58,906 nucleotides of DNA from Cytidiella melzeri (GCA_022592445.1 JABYQR010000289.1:1-58906); one strand, 5' to 3'; shown: positions 43,050 through 55,310, counted from the first letter of the stretch. Numbers and translations are program-made. The notes: generated by a model not told the origin, from the sequence alone.

Positions 43050-43965
43050 CTAAACACATTAATACCAAAAGTTGTAAACTCCAACAAAATTACTCTTTAA
43101 AGTGAGTAATGCAAGCTCATTAGTAACAAAGGTTACTAGCAATGACAGAATTGCTTATCAAAGTAAGTATTCTGACCAAGTTAATAATGTAAGTTGTTAC
43201 CTGTCACCAAAGTACTTATGAAAGTGAGTGATTTAAATACATTGGTAACGAAGCCGTTACTGGTAACAAAGTTGCTTATGAAAGTGGATAATGGGGTCAC
43301 AATGGTAACAAAAGTTGTTACCTAGAACATCACAGTGAGTAATGAGGGAACATTAGTAACAAAAGTCGTTACCAACAACAACATTACATATCAAAGTAAG
43401 TAGGTCAAACACATTAGTAACATAGTTATTACCAATAACAAATTACTCATCAAAGTAGGTATTCTGGGCCGGTGGATAATAGAAATAGTAACTAATAACA
43501 CAATTCCAAATCAAAGTGACTAATTCCAGCACATTAGTAAAACAATTACTTATCAAGATGGGTAATGCAGGCACATTAATGACAAATGTTTTACCAATAA
43601 AAATTACTTATGAAAGTGAGCAATCTAAACACATTGGTAACTTACTGAAATGGGTAATCCAAACACATTAGTAACAAAAGTTGTTACCAGTAACAAAGTT
43701 AGTTATCAAGATGAGAGTTCCAAACACATTGGTGAAACAAATTGTTCCCAGTAAGATGATTACTTATGAAAGTAGGTAAACCAGACACATTAGTAATAAA
43801 GTTGTTACCAATGACAAAATTACTGCACAAAGTAAGTATGCTGAGCAATTTACTAACAAAAATTGGTACCAGTAACAAAAACACTCTTCAAAGTGGGTTA
43901 TATGGGGCACATCAGTAACAGAAGCTGTGACCAATGGCAAAAGTCCATTGATGCTTGCTTTTTTA
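43050..43965 (+). repeat. Tandem satellite, 60-61-bp unit, about 15 units
   Basis: Units begin with ACACATTAGTAACAAAAGTT followed by GTTACCAGTAACAAAATTAC and TTATCAAAGTGAGTAATCC. Starts near 43058, 43117, 43178, 43238, 43299, 43350, 43409, 43469, 43530, 43571, 43629, 43663, 43724, 43785, 43846 and 43909 give mostly 58-63 bp spacing, with a few short units (34, 41 and 51 bp). The core GTAACAAAAGTTGTTAC is an inverted repeat (GTAACAA/TTGTTAC). Units are diverged. Confidence 0.85.
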
Positions 43966-44110
43966 ACAAGGTATCAGTAGAGTTGAGAGCATTGAGAGAG
44001 AAGACTGAGGTAGTGGTCACAGAGAGAGTTGGGGATCAAAAGCGATAGCTGTGCATTGATCAAAGTAAGTCTTATATACGGTAACTATGGCGCTAAGCGC
44101 GCGCTAAGTA
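43966..44110 (-). mobile_element. Copia LTR fragment (same family as 1362-1510)
   Basis: It shares GTAGTGGTCA, GGGATCAAAAG, GCATTGATCA and AAGTCTTATATACGGT with 1375-1500, including the minus-strand TATA. No primer-binding site follows; the inner end abuts the satellite array. Confidence 0.5.
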
Positions 44111-45192
44111 CAAAGACAGAATAGTGAAACATGCTTGTCTCATGGGTGAACTTATCACATAACATGAGTTACATGAGACCTCAAATAAGCACATGGTAGG
44201 AGGACTGTCAGGCAATTGAAGACAGGAATTTGCTGCTTTAGCACTACTTGACAAAATCACTCAATTGAGATTCATGAAAAAATACCCAAAGGTGTTTGTG
44301 GTAATCATTGCGTATCATCATGTTGACATTCCAGAGGGATGGAATACATATCTAAAACTCTTCCACAACCGTTAAAGTGGAATGATAAAGATGTTTACAG
44401 CATTGAGGATCTCTTTGAGGAGGCAGTCTGGCAAATATTGAACAGAACCGAGGGAGATAAAATACAAATAAGACAGTCAATCATACATTGGAAGATCAAC
44501 CAAGTGAACATATAGATGCCTCAGTAAACTGATTTGTACCTGCTCAAGCCAAAACTGAAATCAAATGTCTTAGTGAGGTGGAAGGTTATTCAAATCAATT
44601 TTGTACTGCAGGAATTGTATCTTGCCATTTTCTGGCCCTACTCCCGCAAGTACAGAATTGAAACAAGTTTGTGGATTAGAGCATGGAGATAAAACTTGTT
44701 TGACATAAATTTTCTTCTTAACGGTGTTGAACTATGTTAAATAATCTGAATAGAATAGAATTTGGTAAACAGCAGGGTTACAAGTGATTACGTTATTGAT
44801 AGCAAATTGAATAAGTAATATCACATGAAATTGTTAATTGCAGCTGTGATTTTATTACCAAAAGCAACCTCAGTAAACATCTCTGTTCCTGATAAGGACC
44901 TTGCCAAGCTATCTGGTCCTGAATGTTGACTGTAATACGGGCATTTGCTATTGGTGACACCTTTGATAGGCAATTCAATCTGGGATAAAGTGACTTTAGT
45001 ACAATTGATAGGTTTGGTTGCAGGAAAAGGAGCCATACATTGATGAAGGTAGTCACCAATGGTGGCAAAGGGCTTCATCTATCTTGTCATTAATCTTCTG
45101 CAGTGTTCACTGCTGATTCTAGAACATTACTTGCTTCAAGAATGAAGGGCTTGAGGGTGTCTCATTAGGTCAATTGCTAGAACATGTTACAT
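44111..45192. other. AT-rich stretch with a short relic frame
   Basis: A minus frame of 85 codons (45078-44821) reads IGDYLHQCMAPFPATKPINC and looks protein-like, but it has no partner exons and no family I recognise. Plus-strand frames around 44280-44690 are broken by many stops. It is probably decayed transposon or gene sequence. Confidence 0.3.
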
Positions 45193-45800
45193 GTGTCCTG
45201 TTGATGTCTGAACTGCCTCACCCCCAATGGAATTGTCACAGGCTGTGTTCTGATTGTGACTCCTGCCTAAAGAGCAACTAGTAGTTGTGAAACTTTGTAG
45301 AGCAATCTGATGCAGTGTTTGCTGCCAATACAACCATGTTATGTTGATTTCTGCACTGCATTACCCCTATTGGAACTGCCACAGACTGTGGTCTGATTGT
45401 AATTCCTGCTTAGAGAGTGGTGGTTGGGGAACCTTGTGGACCAGTTGAATGCAGTATTTGCTGCCAATGCAACCATGTACTGTGAAGTCTGAACTGCTTC
45501 ACCCCCATTGGAACTGCTGCAGTTGTAATTCCTGCCTAGAAAGTAGTGGTTGTAGAACTTTGTGGACCAATCCACTGCAGCGCTGGCTGCTGATGCAACC
45601 ATGTCCTGTTAATGTCTGAACTGCCTCAGCCTCATTGAAACTGCCACAGGCTGTGTTCTGATTGTAGCTTCTGCTTAGAGAGCAACTAACAGCTGTGAAG
45701 CTTTGTGGAACAATCAGATGCAGTACTCACTGCTGATGCAGCCACAAATTTACATTGTCCAAGAATGTAGGGGTTGAGAATTTGTAGTTAGCTTCCGAAG
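45193..45800 (+). repeat. Tandem array of the 4121-type repeat, array 2
   Basis: Units start near 45193, 45343, 45478 and 45602 with TGTCCTGTT(G/A)ATGTCTGAAC or decayed forms, followed by CACAGGCTGTGTTCTGATTG and TGCTGATGCAACCA blocks. Spacing is shorter (about 125-150 bp) than in array 1 because of internal deletions. No coding function is seen. Confidence 0.75.
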
Positions 45801-46451
45801 TACTGGTAATTCTTGCTCAGAGCCAATACTGCGTGTGGCATGTCTTCCAATTGTATTCCTTGCTCAGACACCGCACATCAGGGTCCATTATTATTGGAAA
45901 ATAGTTGTTAGATATCTTGAATATTATCTACCTATTGTGCGAATATCCTTGGTGCCCAATATTGGTGAGATATTCTGTAAGGAAAGGTGCGGGACGTCAA
46001 CAGCTAGCGCTGCGCGCGCGCTGTATATACTATATGATTGACATACTTGACTGGAATTCGAACGAATGTTATGTGTGCAATTTGTTATCATGATAATGTA
46101 CAGGTACAGAGTGGATATACAAAGTCACCGGGGAAAAGTTCAAAGTAACGTCTGCATCTCTTCAAACACTGGAACTAGAGCTCGTGCCTGATGCGATTGT
46201 GCTTGGGCTCGGCAGACGAGGCATTTCTTGGCCAAATACAGAAGTGCTCGTGATGTCACCTTGCAAACCTGATTTCTGTCCGACATCCTTGACTCTCGAC
46301 CCCCATCTCCTCCCCTCACACTCACTCACTCTATTCCCTGCCACCTCTATGTGGCCCCGAATCTTGAGATGCTCTAACCGCTGAATATCTTCCACTCGCG
46401 CCGCTGTTGTTCTGGACGCAGCTTGCCTCAGGAATATTGTTTGAGAGAAAG

Positions 46452-46600
46452 ATGGGTCTCTCGCTCGTATTCTCAAACGACACCGTGGCTAGAGTAGCGT
46501 CTCGGGACAACGCCGGCTACGACTGGCAGACAACTTTTTACCTCGTCGCACAGCTCATCGGCGGAGTAGGACTGTCTTTGCTACTTCTCACCATGCTGTG
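46452..46600 (+). pseudogene. Fragment resembling a multi-pass membrane protein N-terminus
   Basis: An ATG at 46452 opens MGLSLVFSNDTVARVASRDN and YDWQTTFYLVAQLIGGVGLS with a clear hydrophobic segment, reminiscent of N-termini of agaricomycete integral membrane proteins. Right after LLLTMLW the reading passes into alpha-mannosidase sequence, so this is a chimeric junction. The family is uncertain. Confidence 0.35.
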
Positions 46601-48165
46601 GCCTTACCTAGCCAGCGATACTTCGAGACTCGCTTTGGCAAGCGGGGCGACACCGCGTGGCTCCTGGACTCATTCGGTCTCACTGGCTCTCTGCCACAGC
46701 TCATTCGCTTGGCTGGGATGAAGTATTTCTTCATGCAGAAACTATCCTGGAATGTAACCTCAGTTTTATCATCCTATTTCACCACTAACTCGGCCACTGT
46801 GAAGGATTGATATGTATGTAATTGGACATGATCCCTTGTCGGCGCACTCATTGTTCTCGCAGCAACGTATTCCCTCATTCTATGTTCAACTGGGTTGGCA
46901 TTGATGGAAGTCAAGTGCTGTGCCACATGACGCCAGTTTGTATGTGGTTACATGCCCGTCACGCGCTGCTGGTGACTGAAAGCAAGACTTTCTAGATACG
47001 TATGTCAACAAGGGCGTAACTAACCATAATACGCTGCTTCAACGGAATATTGAGCAAGGTCTGATTCTCATCGCGTAGAATCTCGAATCCTCGGATACGG
47101 CTCTTCTTGTGTTCGGCAATGGCGATGGTGGGGGAGGCCCCTTGAACAAAATGTTGGAGAATGTAAGTGTTTTCGCATAGAGAGTGGCGCTTCTCTTTCA
47201 ACTCCTCGCAGCTTCGCAGGATCCGTGCTATTGGCAACAACAATCGAGAGATTGAGGTATGGTGTATGATGACACTGAGAAGCTCTATGCCGAAGTGCAG
47301 AAAGATTGTGAAGATGCTTTGGAGAAAGCTTTCGAGGCCCTCTTTCCCAAATCTTCTCCACTGACTAGCGCAGCAAACACTCGCACACCAGGAACCATCA
47401 TGGCTTACAATACGACTTTCTTCCCCCGTCGCGATGTCATTCAGGTACCACTGGAGGGCTATGCATCTAGCCTGAAGTCTCAAGTCGTCCAAGCATCCGA
47501 AGATGGCTCTATTGGCTATGCTCTTCTCGACTGTATTGAGGGTAGCCATGTCGCTCGTGCATCTGGATTGTTCGCGGATTGCATGCCTGCGTCTGGTGAG
47601 TGCTCAGCTTCCGCAATTGAGGTGCTCGCTAATGGCATTGGCATCAGCTTTCACGAACGGAGCCGACCACTTCGTGCTTAGGAACTCTAGCGTCCAAATT
47701 ACTCTCTTAGGTGGACGTATCACCAGTATTCTCGACGTTCAGCTCGGGTATGTCATTTGTCAAACAATACGATGATGACTGCTAATCCTTTCCCACAATT
47801 AGCCGAGAGTTGTTGGAGACGGGCAAGACTGGTGGATTGGTCATTTTCGAGGATCGGCCTAATTATTGGGATGCCTGGGGTACGGTTATAATATCTCTCC
47901 AGTATTATCTCACTGACTCTCGACTCAGATGTGGAGGTGCACCATCTCGAGAAGATGACTCCCTTGGAGTTCTCAAACATCTCCGTCATTGCCGGCGGGC
48001 CCCTTCGTGCATTGCTCAGGGCTGTTGTCAAGTATGGAAAGAGTACTATAACTACCACCGTCAGTGTCTTCCTCGCATCAACGTGCTTTTGCCAATACGC
48101 CAGCCATAGATCTCTCTGGATGCCATTCCTGGTGAGCACTGACGATGATACTCGTACCTGAAGAG
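46601..48165 (+). pseudogene. AMS1: Vacuolar alpha-mannosidase AMS1 (GH38), pseudogene with internal deletion
   Basis: Pieces of GH38 alpha-mannosidase lie in order on one strand with introns kept. They are QRYFETRFGKRGDTAWLLDS through LPQLIRLAGMKYFF (catalytic region, 46615-46740), NVFPHSMFNWVGIDGSQVLC (46864-46925), NLESSDTALLVFGNGDGGGG with LRRIRAIGNN (47079-47250), MVYDDTEKLYAEVQKD (47259), FFPRRDVIQVPL, LRNSSVQITLLGGRITSILD (47680), GGLVIFEDRPNYWDAW (47833), VEVHHLEKMTPLEFSN (47933) and ISLDAIPGEH then a stop (48110-48142). The stretch between the RIRAIGN and VYDD blocks, some 300 residues in the family, is missing. The N-terminus is replaced by unrelated sequence, and frames shift at several junctions. 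Confidence 0.82.
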
Positions 48166-48679
48166 AACTAACCGAGAAAGCAACTCTAGCAACTGTCAAT
48201 TATGTGTCTAGTTCTTGTTCTCACGTCATGTATATGTATGTACAGCATGCATGCACATATAGATCTGATTGTCATACGCGCGATATTGAGAATCCCGAGC
48301 GGAATGCATATGGAAGTGCGAGAACCGCAATATTAATATAAATATATATGGCGGCCACCTCTTGTTCCACTTGAAGAATACATGACTTATAGGCCATTAA
48401 TATCCGGTCTTTATTTTCACATAATCTTTATATATTCTCGTGCATATTTGATGAATATGCGAAGAATATGCAGCCTATTCAGCGCCTATTTCTCAATAAT
48501 AGGAGAGGCTGATGTGCGGTGAGAGAGCAAGCAATGTCTGTGGAATGCCGCATGTACCTGACCAGAACTTGACAGCATTTGCCAGCAGGAGTGGAGTTTG
48601 AATCTGAGTCTGGATGACTTTTTTCAGTAGACTGACCGTAACTTTCTCAATTTCACTTCAATTGACTGGATGTTTGTAC

Positions 48680-48990
48680 CAGGATATTGCCACATGATAG
48701 GGCTATCCAATGGTGTATTATATGTACAGATGTGTACCCATATGCAGTCTGTAAAAATCAAAAACTGTATTTTGATTGCAAAAGTGATCTGATACAAAGT
48801 TATAAAGGGCTGATAACAAGGCCAGTGTGATGCTATTAGCTGGGTTAATGATTTTGTTATTGACACTGTTACTGTCTGTATTCTGCTATCAAATTCCTGC
48901 ACTTTGGGGGATAAAAAGGTCACATCTGAAAAGGTCAGAATGTGCTGGAACACACTGGAACAATTCTTCTTCATTCTTCAGGAATTGTTA
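48680..48990 (-). repeat. Dispersed repeat, copy in minus orientation
   Basis: The reverse complement matches 50440-50720: TTCCTGAAGAATGAAGAAG, AATTGTTCCAG, TTTTCAGATGTGACCTTTTT, TCCCCCAAA and a weaker AT-rich tail. A short third copy lies at 42387. No terminal repeats or target-site duplication could be fixed. Confidence 0.6.
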
Positions 48991-49374
48991 CCTGTCAAAA
49001 ACCGAGAATAGTCACAGAGCAATTGACAACCTCTACAAAGCAAAACCCGGATCGCCCCAGGTCATCAATGCTTCACTCTTTGCGAATCTCTGCTTGCACT
49101 TTTGGTAATTCAATATCCATACCAATCCTGCTTTCTTTTGCACAATCTATCCATCTACATACAATCTTAACATGGATGAAGGCAATAACATCAGTCTGGA
49201 TATTTCAAGAACATCACACTGACAAATAATATTGGGTCAATGGCACCAGAAGAGGAGAAACTTCCTAGCATCCTTCTGACTAGACAATTGGGGCAATTCT
49301 GCTGAATCTCTGTAGATGGGTAGAAGACCTATATTACAATAGCAAAGTGATGCTTTGCGAGGATGCTCAATTTT

Positions 49375-49387
49375 AGGAGGGGGGTAA
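49375..49387 (+). other. Polypurine tract before the LTR at 49388
   Basis: AGGAGGGGGGTAA directly precedes TGTCGTGCATG. It orients the element on the plus strand and identifies the following LTR as a 3' LTR. Confidence 0.7.
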
Positions 49388-50019
49388 TGTCGTGCATGAC
49401 CTGACTAGCCCTTATTTTCTGCCTTTTACCTTTACTTTACACCTTGCAAACCCTTTGCAACCCCTTTGCATACTCCTTGCATGTTGATTAAATTCCCGTA
49501 TCACGTGGCTTAGATGGTCTACATGGTCACGTTGCTTGCTGCCACGTTACACTGGCACGTGACTCAGCTTATGTCAAACCACATGGCTACAATCACATGA
49601 CTCAGCCCATAGCTAGGGTTTGACATCATAGATACCGTTCACAGGGACTCCTATTGTTCTTTTGCTACTGTTCTCTTTATAGCTAGCATGTTCTCACAGG
49701 GTGGGAACTGAGTACAATAACCAGTCTCCTTTTGAATAGATTCTCTCACAAGTAGAGGTCTTGGCAGAGTCCAGACAATAGCTATTGTTCTCCGTTAGGT
49801 ATCCCTCAACATGGTCTGTGCACAGGTTCCTGAAGTCCATATAAGATGCTGCATGTATGCCCCCAGCCCCCCATCTTGACCTCTTGATCTTTGCTGGGAT
49901 AGCTTTCTTGATAAGTTTGATAGCTGGTGGACGCATTGTGCTTCACGCATGCCACCATTCCTCATTGTTTTCCACTTTGTGTTATTGTCTGTCACGTTGA
50001 GCCCCGTGTCCGTGTTACA
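49388..50019 (+). mobile_element. 3' LTR of a decayed LTR retrotransposon, same family as the solo LTR at 1820
   Basis: It begins TGTCGTGCATGACC and ends CCGTGTTACA. It aligns with the reverse complement of 1820-2561 over most of its length (GACTAGCCCTTATTTT, CATAGCTAGGGTTTGA, CAACATGGTCTGTGC, CATCTTGACCTCTTG and GTTGAGCCCCGT blocks) but is about 110 bp shorter. The preceding 400 bp should be the element's 3' interior but show no intact frame. Confidence 0.75.
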
Positions 50020-50439
50020 AGCTAGCTGTAGTGCAGTGAACCTCATGTGCTACCCAGTTATTTAGTGAACATGTCAGCCTTGCTTACAAGAAATGGCTAC
50101 CACTTTTATTGCCACCAAAGTAGAGGCTTATTCTCTGTAAGCATTGCTGACCACATCTGCAGAGGTCCAAGATTCAAACCCTGCTAGGTGCATTCTTTTG
50201 GTGTTGATGTTTTTTTTTGCTTGAAGCCAAGGCATTTGTTGATCATTAGACATGTTATTGACAGTCATTACAGGTGGTAACAAAGCACTAATGAGTGCTT
50301 TTTATGTCCATAACAAAGGAGATCAGCATAGTTTCAATCTGAGCCATGCTTTTCATTGTTTTGGCCACAACTTGGTCTGATTCTGGTTCAATAAACTATT
50401 CTGTCACCAGCACGTTGGCAAACCATAGGGCTATTGAGA

Positions 50440-50720
50440 GGTGTTACGATTCCTGAAGAATGAAGAAGAATTGTTCCAGTTCGCGCCAGCGCATTGATGC
50501 TTTTTCAGATGTGACCTTTTTGTCCCCCAAACTGTGGGAATTTGATGGGGTAATACATGCGGTAATAAATTTTGTAACAGTGTGGTGGAATGATTTGATG
50601 GTGTTTCATTTGCTTTGTTATTCACTCTACAAATGCGTGTGATGAGCTGAATCTCCCATCAAAAATCTGTTTTTGTATTTTGTATTGAACACATGTACAT
50701 GAATAGACACAAATTTTACA
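50440..50720 (+). repeat. Dispersed repeat, copy in plus orientation
   Basis: It is the inverted partner of 48680-48990. The start ATTCCTGAAGAATGAAGAAG followed by AATTGTTCC contains alternating TTC/GAA triplets like a heat-shock element. It may be coincidence. A B-box-like GATTCAAACCC at 50171 lies 270 bp upstream. Confidence 0.6.
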
Positions 50721-51342
50721 TCATCAGATAGTCCTGCCCTTCAGCAACACACCGACATAAAAATCTTCTTGGTTGAACCCAACACTGGGGATATACAGTC
50801 AATGTACTGATAAAAGTTGCTCAGACTCTGTTTGGAACCCCGCTGATTTTTTTCTCGCAGGTTATCACATGATTTTTGGCCATCCGGTTTGTACCTATCA
50901 CATAGTTTTCAAGCGGCTGCCGCCGCATCGGGCCGATTTCCCCTCTCTGATAGCAAACCTTATAATAGTCAGTATACGTAGGTAACGCTCTACCCCACAG
51001 ATAAACCTGATTTAGAGAATTCGGACCTTCCAAATGTTCCAACCCTGTGAAATGTGCATTTGTCAACCACTCTGCAATTTCAAGTACACTTGGTTGGCTT
51101 GCAGGTTATCTTCTTGTGGTGCATGCATGACTCAGTGGTTAATTACTCAGTGGCTGTATTTTTGACGCATCTAGATGGCTGACCTAGAAAGTCTTCGCAT
51201 TTGAAGTTAAACACATGCTATAGCCAGCAATGTATGTGCAGTTGTGGTAAATTCTACTCTATTTTGGTCTAAAGCATAGTATTTGCATGCTAGTTTGTAA
51301 TCTGCTGTGTACAGATATGAACAACGGTATGTATGTATTCTG
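50721..51342. other. Intergenic, no gene seen
   Basis: Frames of 70-89 codons occur on both strands, without recognisable content or start context. This is the 3' flank of the large minus-strand gene. Confidence 0.4.
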
Positions 51343-54300
51343 TCAATTATCTCTAAATACAGCATCTGCTGAGAAGGTCTCGATATTAGTGAGGAAAGCG
51401 TTTGCAGCTGATTTAGTTTGTCGCAGCCGTGACTTCCATTCACGGTTGGACACCGGGGTTGCCGTTCCTTCAACAATGTCCTTTAATCGTTTCTGAAACC
51501 AGTCCTCTGCCTCCTGAGACCAAAATCCTACATTGAGCCCTGAGTCGAGCCACATATTGTGTATTGGCCACCATGACACAATTGATCCATGGTCTGCTGC
51601 TTGTGCTTGGTGTTCAAGTCAGTCTATGTATGACCTCATAAATTGACATGCCACATACGGGTTTGTACACGGTATACACCTGAAATGACATACTGCTCCT
51701 GCAATGTCAGTGTGGTTTCAGCGTATGAATCCCGGTTTGCCACTATCCGTTTGAGGTGAACATGACCCGAACATTCGTTGACAGGTGGACCTTCCAGGAC
51801 GTTGTTTATGCTACATACTCCCCAAGCAAGACGCCACGCAATGCCACCCTGAGTAAGTGCTGTTTGTCCAGCAACACCTTCCAGCAGGTTGTCTCGGACT
51901 CGAATGTACGCCTTATAGTCTTCCATCGTGAGATTAGTGTTGTGTGGTTTGAAACCAAGTCCTATGGGAGCGTTGTCGAGTATCATGTTGGTAGGTATTG
52001 TATTTTGTGGAAGAACTGTGTCGAATGGTATTGGGGAAATGATTCTGACCGGAATTCCATGTGCAACGAAAGCAACCAGCAGCATTGACAAGTCTGACCC
52101 AAAGCAAGCCCTTCGTGCATGTAGGACTGAAACTGCGTGTTGGATCAGCAGACTCCAGCCAGCTGTACAACATGCTGGCTTTGAGTCAATTGATTCCACC
52201 CTATACCATGCAGATTTACTTTCTCCGTCATCGAATTTTGACACTGCAATGAAGGATCTGCTAGTGTCTGCCTCCAGTCCACGTTCCTCCGCTTCCGGGT
52301 TCATGTCACATATCTCAGCCGGCGGTAACTCGCGCGCCTTGATGTATGCAACAAAATCCGCAGCTGACGGCAACATAGTGTTATCAATGCTGTCTGATTT
52401 CGTCCATGACCCCATTGACCGATAGAGCTTGGCACGATCTCTTTCCGGCAACCAGCTCTGAGCTTCAGTTTTACGTGGTGTCCATTCTCCATCAGGACGA
52501 GTAAATCCATATCGTAAAGTGAGGACTTCGGTTATGGAAGGAGTGATGACTGCTGACAAAGCGTCGGTATGCAATACATCCCCACCGTTGTCGTCATCTA
52601 GCAGCAGTGCCGTTGACTCCTCTAGCGACATGGAAGGTAGTGAACCTTCGGTGTGTGCATGTTGTCAGGAGTTGTGAAGGGAACCTTTGGATAAGTGTTG
52701 CTGTGAGATTGAAGACGCAGGAACTCTAGTTCTTCCAAGTTTCTCGTTGTCGTGGACACCTTTGGGAGATGTGTGGTGCTCTGAGCCGAATGTACGGTGA
52801 CATCAAGTTGCGAAGGATCCACCTGAGATGAAGATAACGAGACAGGTGCTCGAGAGGGTGACGGCAGTGGTGAAGAGATGTCCGGATGGTTTGGCATGAG
52901 ATACGCTCCTGTGTCGTGAAGTCCTGTTTCCGCGGTGTCTTGCGCGGCATTCCCATCGTCGAGGATGTATGCAGACAGGTAATTTATGTCGTACTCGTGC
53001 CGAAACGAGTTGTAAAGACGCTGCTCAGCGGTAGTGTGGCGCCACACATATCGCACGTCTCTGAACAGTACCTTCCTGCGGATTTCGGCGTCTTGCTCGT
53101 GAGTCCAGATGTAAACTGATGGGCCGTTTCGCCCTGGTAACGGCTGGGACTGTTGTGAAGCAATCCTTGCGAGCCTTTTGCGTCGGTCTTCTTCACTCTC
53201 TGCAAGTGCCCATTTCGTCTGTATGTCTTCTTCTCGAGACACAAACTCTTTGTACAATTCCCCTGGTAACTGGCGACCTCTGTAAAGGAAGGCGTAAGAT
53301 TGTAAGGTCGAGTGGGAGGGGGTGTATTCTTGTAGACGTGTAAGGCTTGTACTTCCATCAGCAGGTGCGTGCGAGTACAACACTGCGTCCCCTGTTCTGC
53401 GACGTACTGTGACCCGGCTGTCCGTAGTACGGGTGGTTGTATTAACAACGAGGTGACCATAATAATCATTAGTGCGAAGTGATGAGCCATGAAATTCGCT
53501 GTCGGAGGTGTACAAAACCATCGCGGCGTCCTGAACAATCCAAGCCCATCCATTTTCAGGTCGGAGTTGTTGGTACAAAGCGCGTGTGGCAGGTGATAAT
53601 TCTGTGCTGATCGGGTTACTGGGGTACGCAAACCAAAGGGGGATGGAGTTCCCAAGGGATACAATGTGGGGGATGTCACGATGCCATTGGCATTGCGCGT
53701 TAGGGTCAAATGTCCTCGTAATGTCAACAAAGGCTCCAATTCGCGGAATAGACCAGTCACAGATCCAGGAGGTTCTGAGCACGTTACACATTGTCAGAGG
53801 TATAGCGTGTTCATCCTGAGATATGTCTTCCCACACATGTGTACCGGCCACCTCTTCTTTCATAAGGAGGTACGACAGGAACGCAAAACGTAGAGTAAAC
53901 GCTGCTCGAGCGAGACGTGTGGCTAGTATGGCTCTTGCTGCGGTTGGCCAAGCAGCAGCATACCCGAATGACGAAGGATCGGGGGTAGTCGCTGTCTCAA
54001 GGTACGTGCTTGAAATACGGCGAAGAAGGCAACGCTGCAGGCGCAGCATAAGTTGCTCGAGAGCCTGCCACTGCCGTTGCCTAGCAGGCTTGAGTTGATA
54101 GGACAGGCTTGGCGCCCGCCCTGCGACTTGCTCTACTTCTACAGCGAAGGGTGATAGACAGCCGAGCACAGGGCCATCGTAATGCGGTTGGAGTGGGACA
54201 AATGCGAAGTAGAAATACAAATCATATGCAAATCTAGTTCGTAGTCCATCGAATATGCTGCTAATCGAGTCGGTGACAATAGGAGGCTCGGGAAGATAGT

Positions 54301-54364
54301 CGGCGTTTGGACTGGTGTATATGTTTGTACCCAGTGATCCGAATACGTGCAAATGCGTCGACAT
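51343..54364 (-). CDS. Large uncharacterised agaricomycete protein (about 1,000 aa), one frame change
   Basis: The ATG at 54364 (MSTHLHVFGSLGTNIY) opens a 580-codon frame to 52622. The reading continues in another frame from about 52660 (SLPSMSLEESTALLLDDDN) to 51636, then after a short intron (GTCATA...AAGCAG, about 51637-51600) to a final exon ending at 51343 (WWPIHNMWLDSGLNVGFWSQ with EAEDWFQKRLKDI). The switch near 52625-52660 has no clean GT-AG solution and may be an indel. No known domain is recognised. The N-half has aromatic-rich blocks (WHRDIPHIVSLGNSIPLWFAYPS), the middle is charged and helical (SEEDRRKRLARIASQQ), then Ser/Pro-rich. The WWP...W...GLNVG...WF.KRL ending recalls a recurrent uncharacterised family in agaricomycetes (from memory). 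Confidence 0.6.
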
Positions 54365-54473
54365 GTTGGTTGAATGGCTGTTCGACGCTATGTATCTAGA
54401 CGTGTGCTTAATATAGTTACTGTATATCTGAATGATCATGTACCTCGCAAATGTGTTAGAGATGTCTCCACAA

Positions 54474-55310
54474 TCAGCGGCGTCTTGTCCCTGGTAATGT
54501 AATGCAACGCCACAGTCTGATTGTGCGCACGCCTTCTTCGCGCTGCATACAATTGCTCAGCACTTGTTGAGATATACAACGGCGAATGGTCCACTCACCT
54601 TGATGCAAGCAGTACAGGCCTCGATAACGAAGATTGCCGGCCAATTCCCTAGGATGCTGTGTGCTGCGTGAGTGTTTGTTATGTGAGTACGCTTCACAAG
54701 TCAGACGCACCAACTATGTCCCCGATTACGCGACCGACACGGTCCTCCAACGTTGTGACTTCGTAATTTGATCGTCTTCTGCACCTCGTGATTTTGTATG
54801 TGTTCGCGGTTTTGAGCTCGTACAATATCGCCAACAACAGGGTAAACTACCCCGTCGTTGAGATACGGTGAGAGAGGTGGTGAAGGCGGGCGAGTGTCGT
54901 CCCTGGTAATCTAATGCGACGCCACACACCGATTGTGCACACGCCGTCTTCGCGCTGCATACAGACGCTCAGTACTTGTTGATATATCGAACAGCGAACG
55001 GTCCACTCACCTTGATGCTAGCAGTACAAGCCTTGATAACGATGATCGCTGGCCAATTCGCCTAGATGCTGTGGTCTGCGTGAGTGTTCGTTATGTGCGT
55101 ACACTTCGTGAGTCGGACGCACCAAGTATGTCCCCGATTACGCGACCGACACGGTCCTCCAACGTTGTGACTTCGTAATGCAATCGTCTTCTGCACCTCG
55201 TGATTTGTCTAGGTTTGCGGTGTTGAGGTCGTACAATATCGCCAACAACAGGGTAAACTACCCCGTCGTTGAGATACTGTGAAAAGGTGGCGAAGTCGGG
55301 TGAGGAGAGG
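54474..55310 (-). repeat. Tandem duplication (412-bp period) of an exon-bearing cassette
   Basis: 54487-54898 and 54899-55310 are direct copies that match closely base by base (GTCCCTGGTAAT, CTTCGCGCTGCATACA, GTCCACTCACCTTGATGC, CCCGATTACGCGACCGACAC and CAGGGTAAACTACCCCGTCG blocks). On the minus strand each holds an exon-like stretch (VVYPVVGDIVR then DRVGRVIGDI), a GTGCGT donor, a CACGCAG acceptor, and a short second exon before GTGAGT. Copy 1 (nearer the large gene) has an extra T that shifts the frame; copy 2 stays open. Confidence 0.8.

Noticed and set aside
43050..43965. CRISPR array
   Set aside because: The repetition covers the whole 60-bp unit with no unique spacers, units are diverged and the context is eukaryotic.
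46140..46476. Separate gene at 46140-46476 on either strand
   Set aside because: Overlapping open frames on both strands, none with a recognised domain or splice sites; it may be a captured fragment, but there is not enough evidence.
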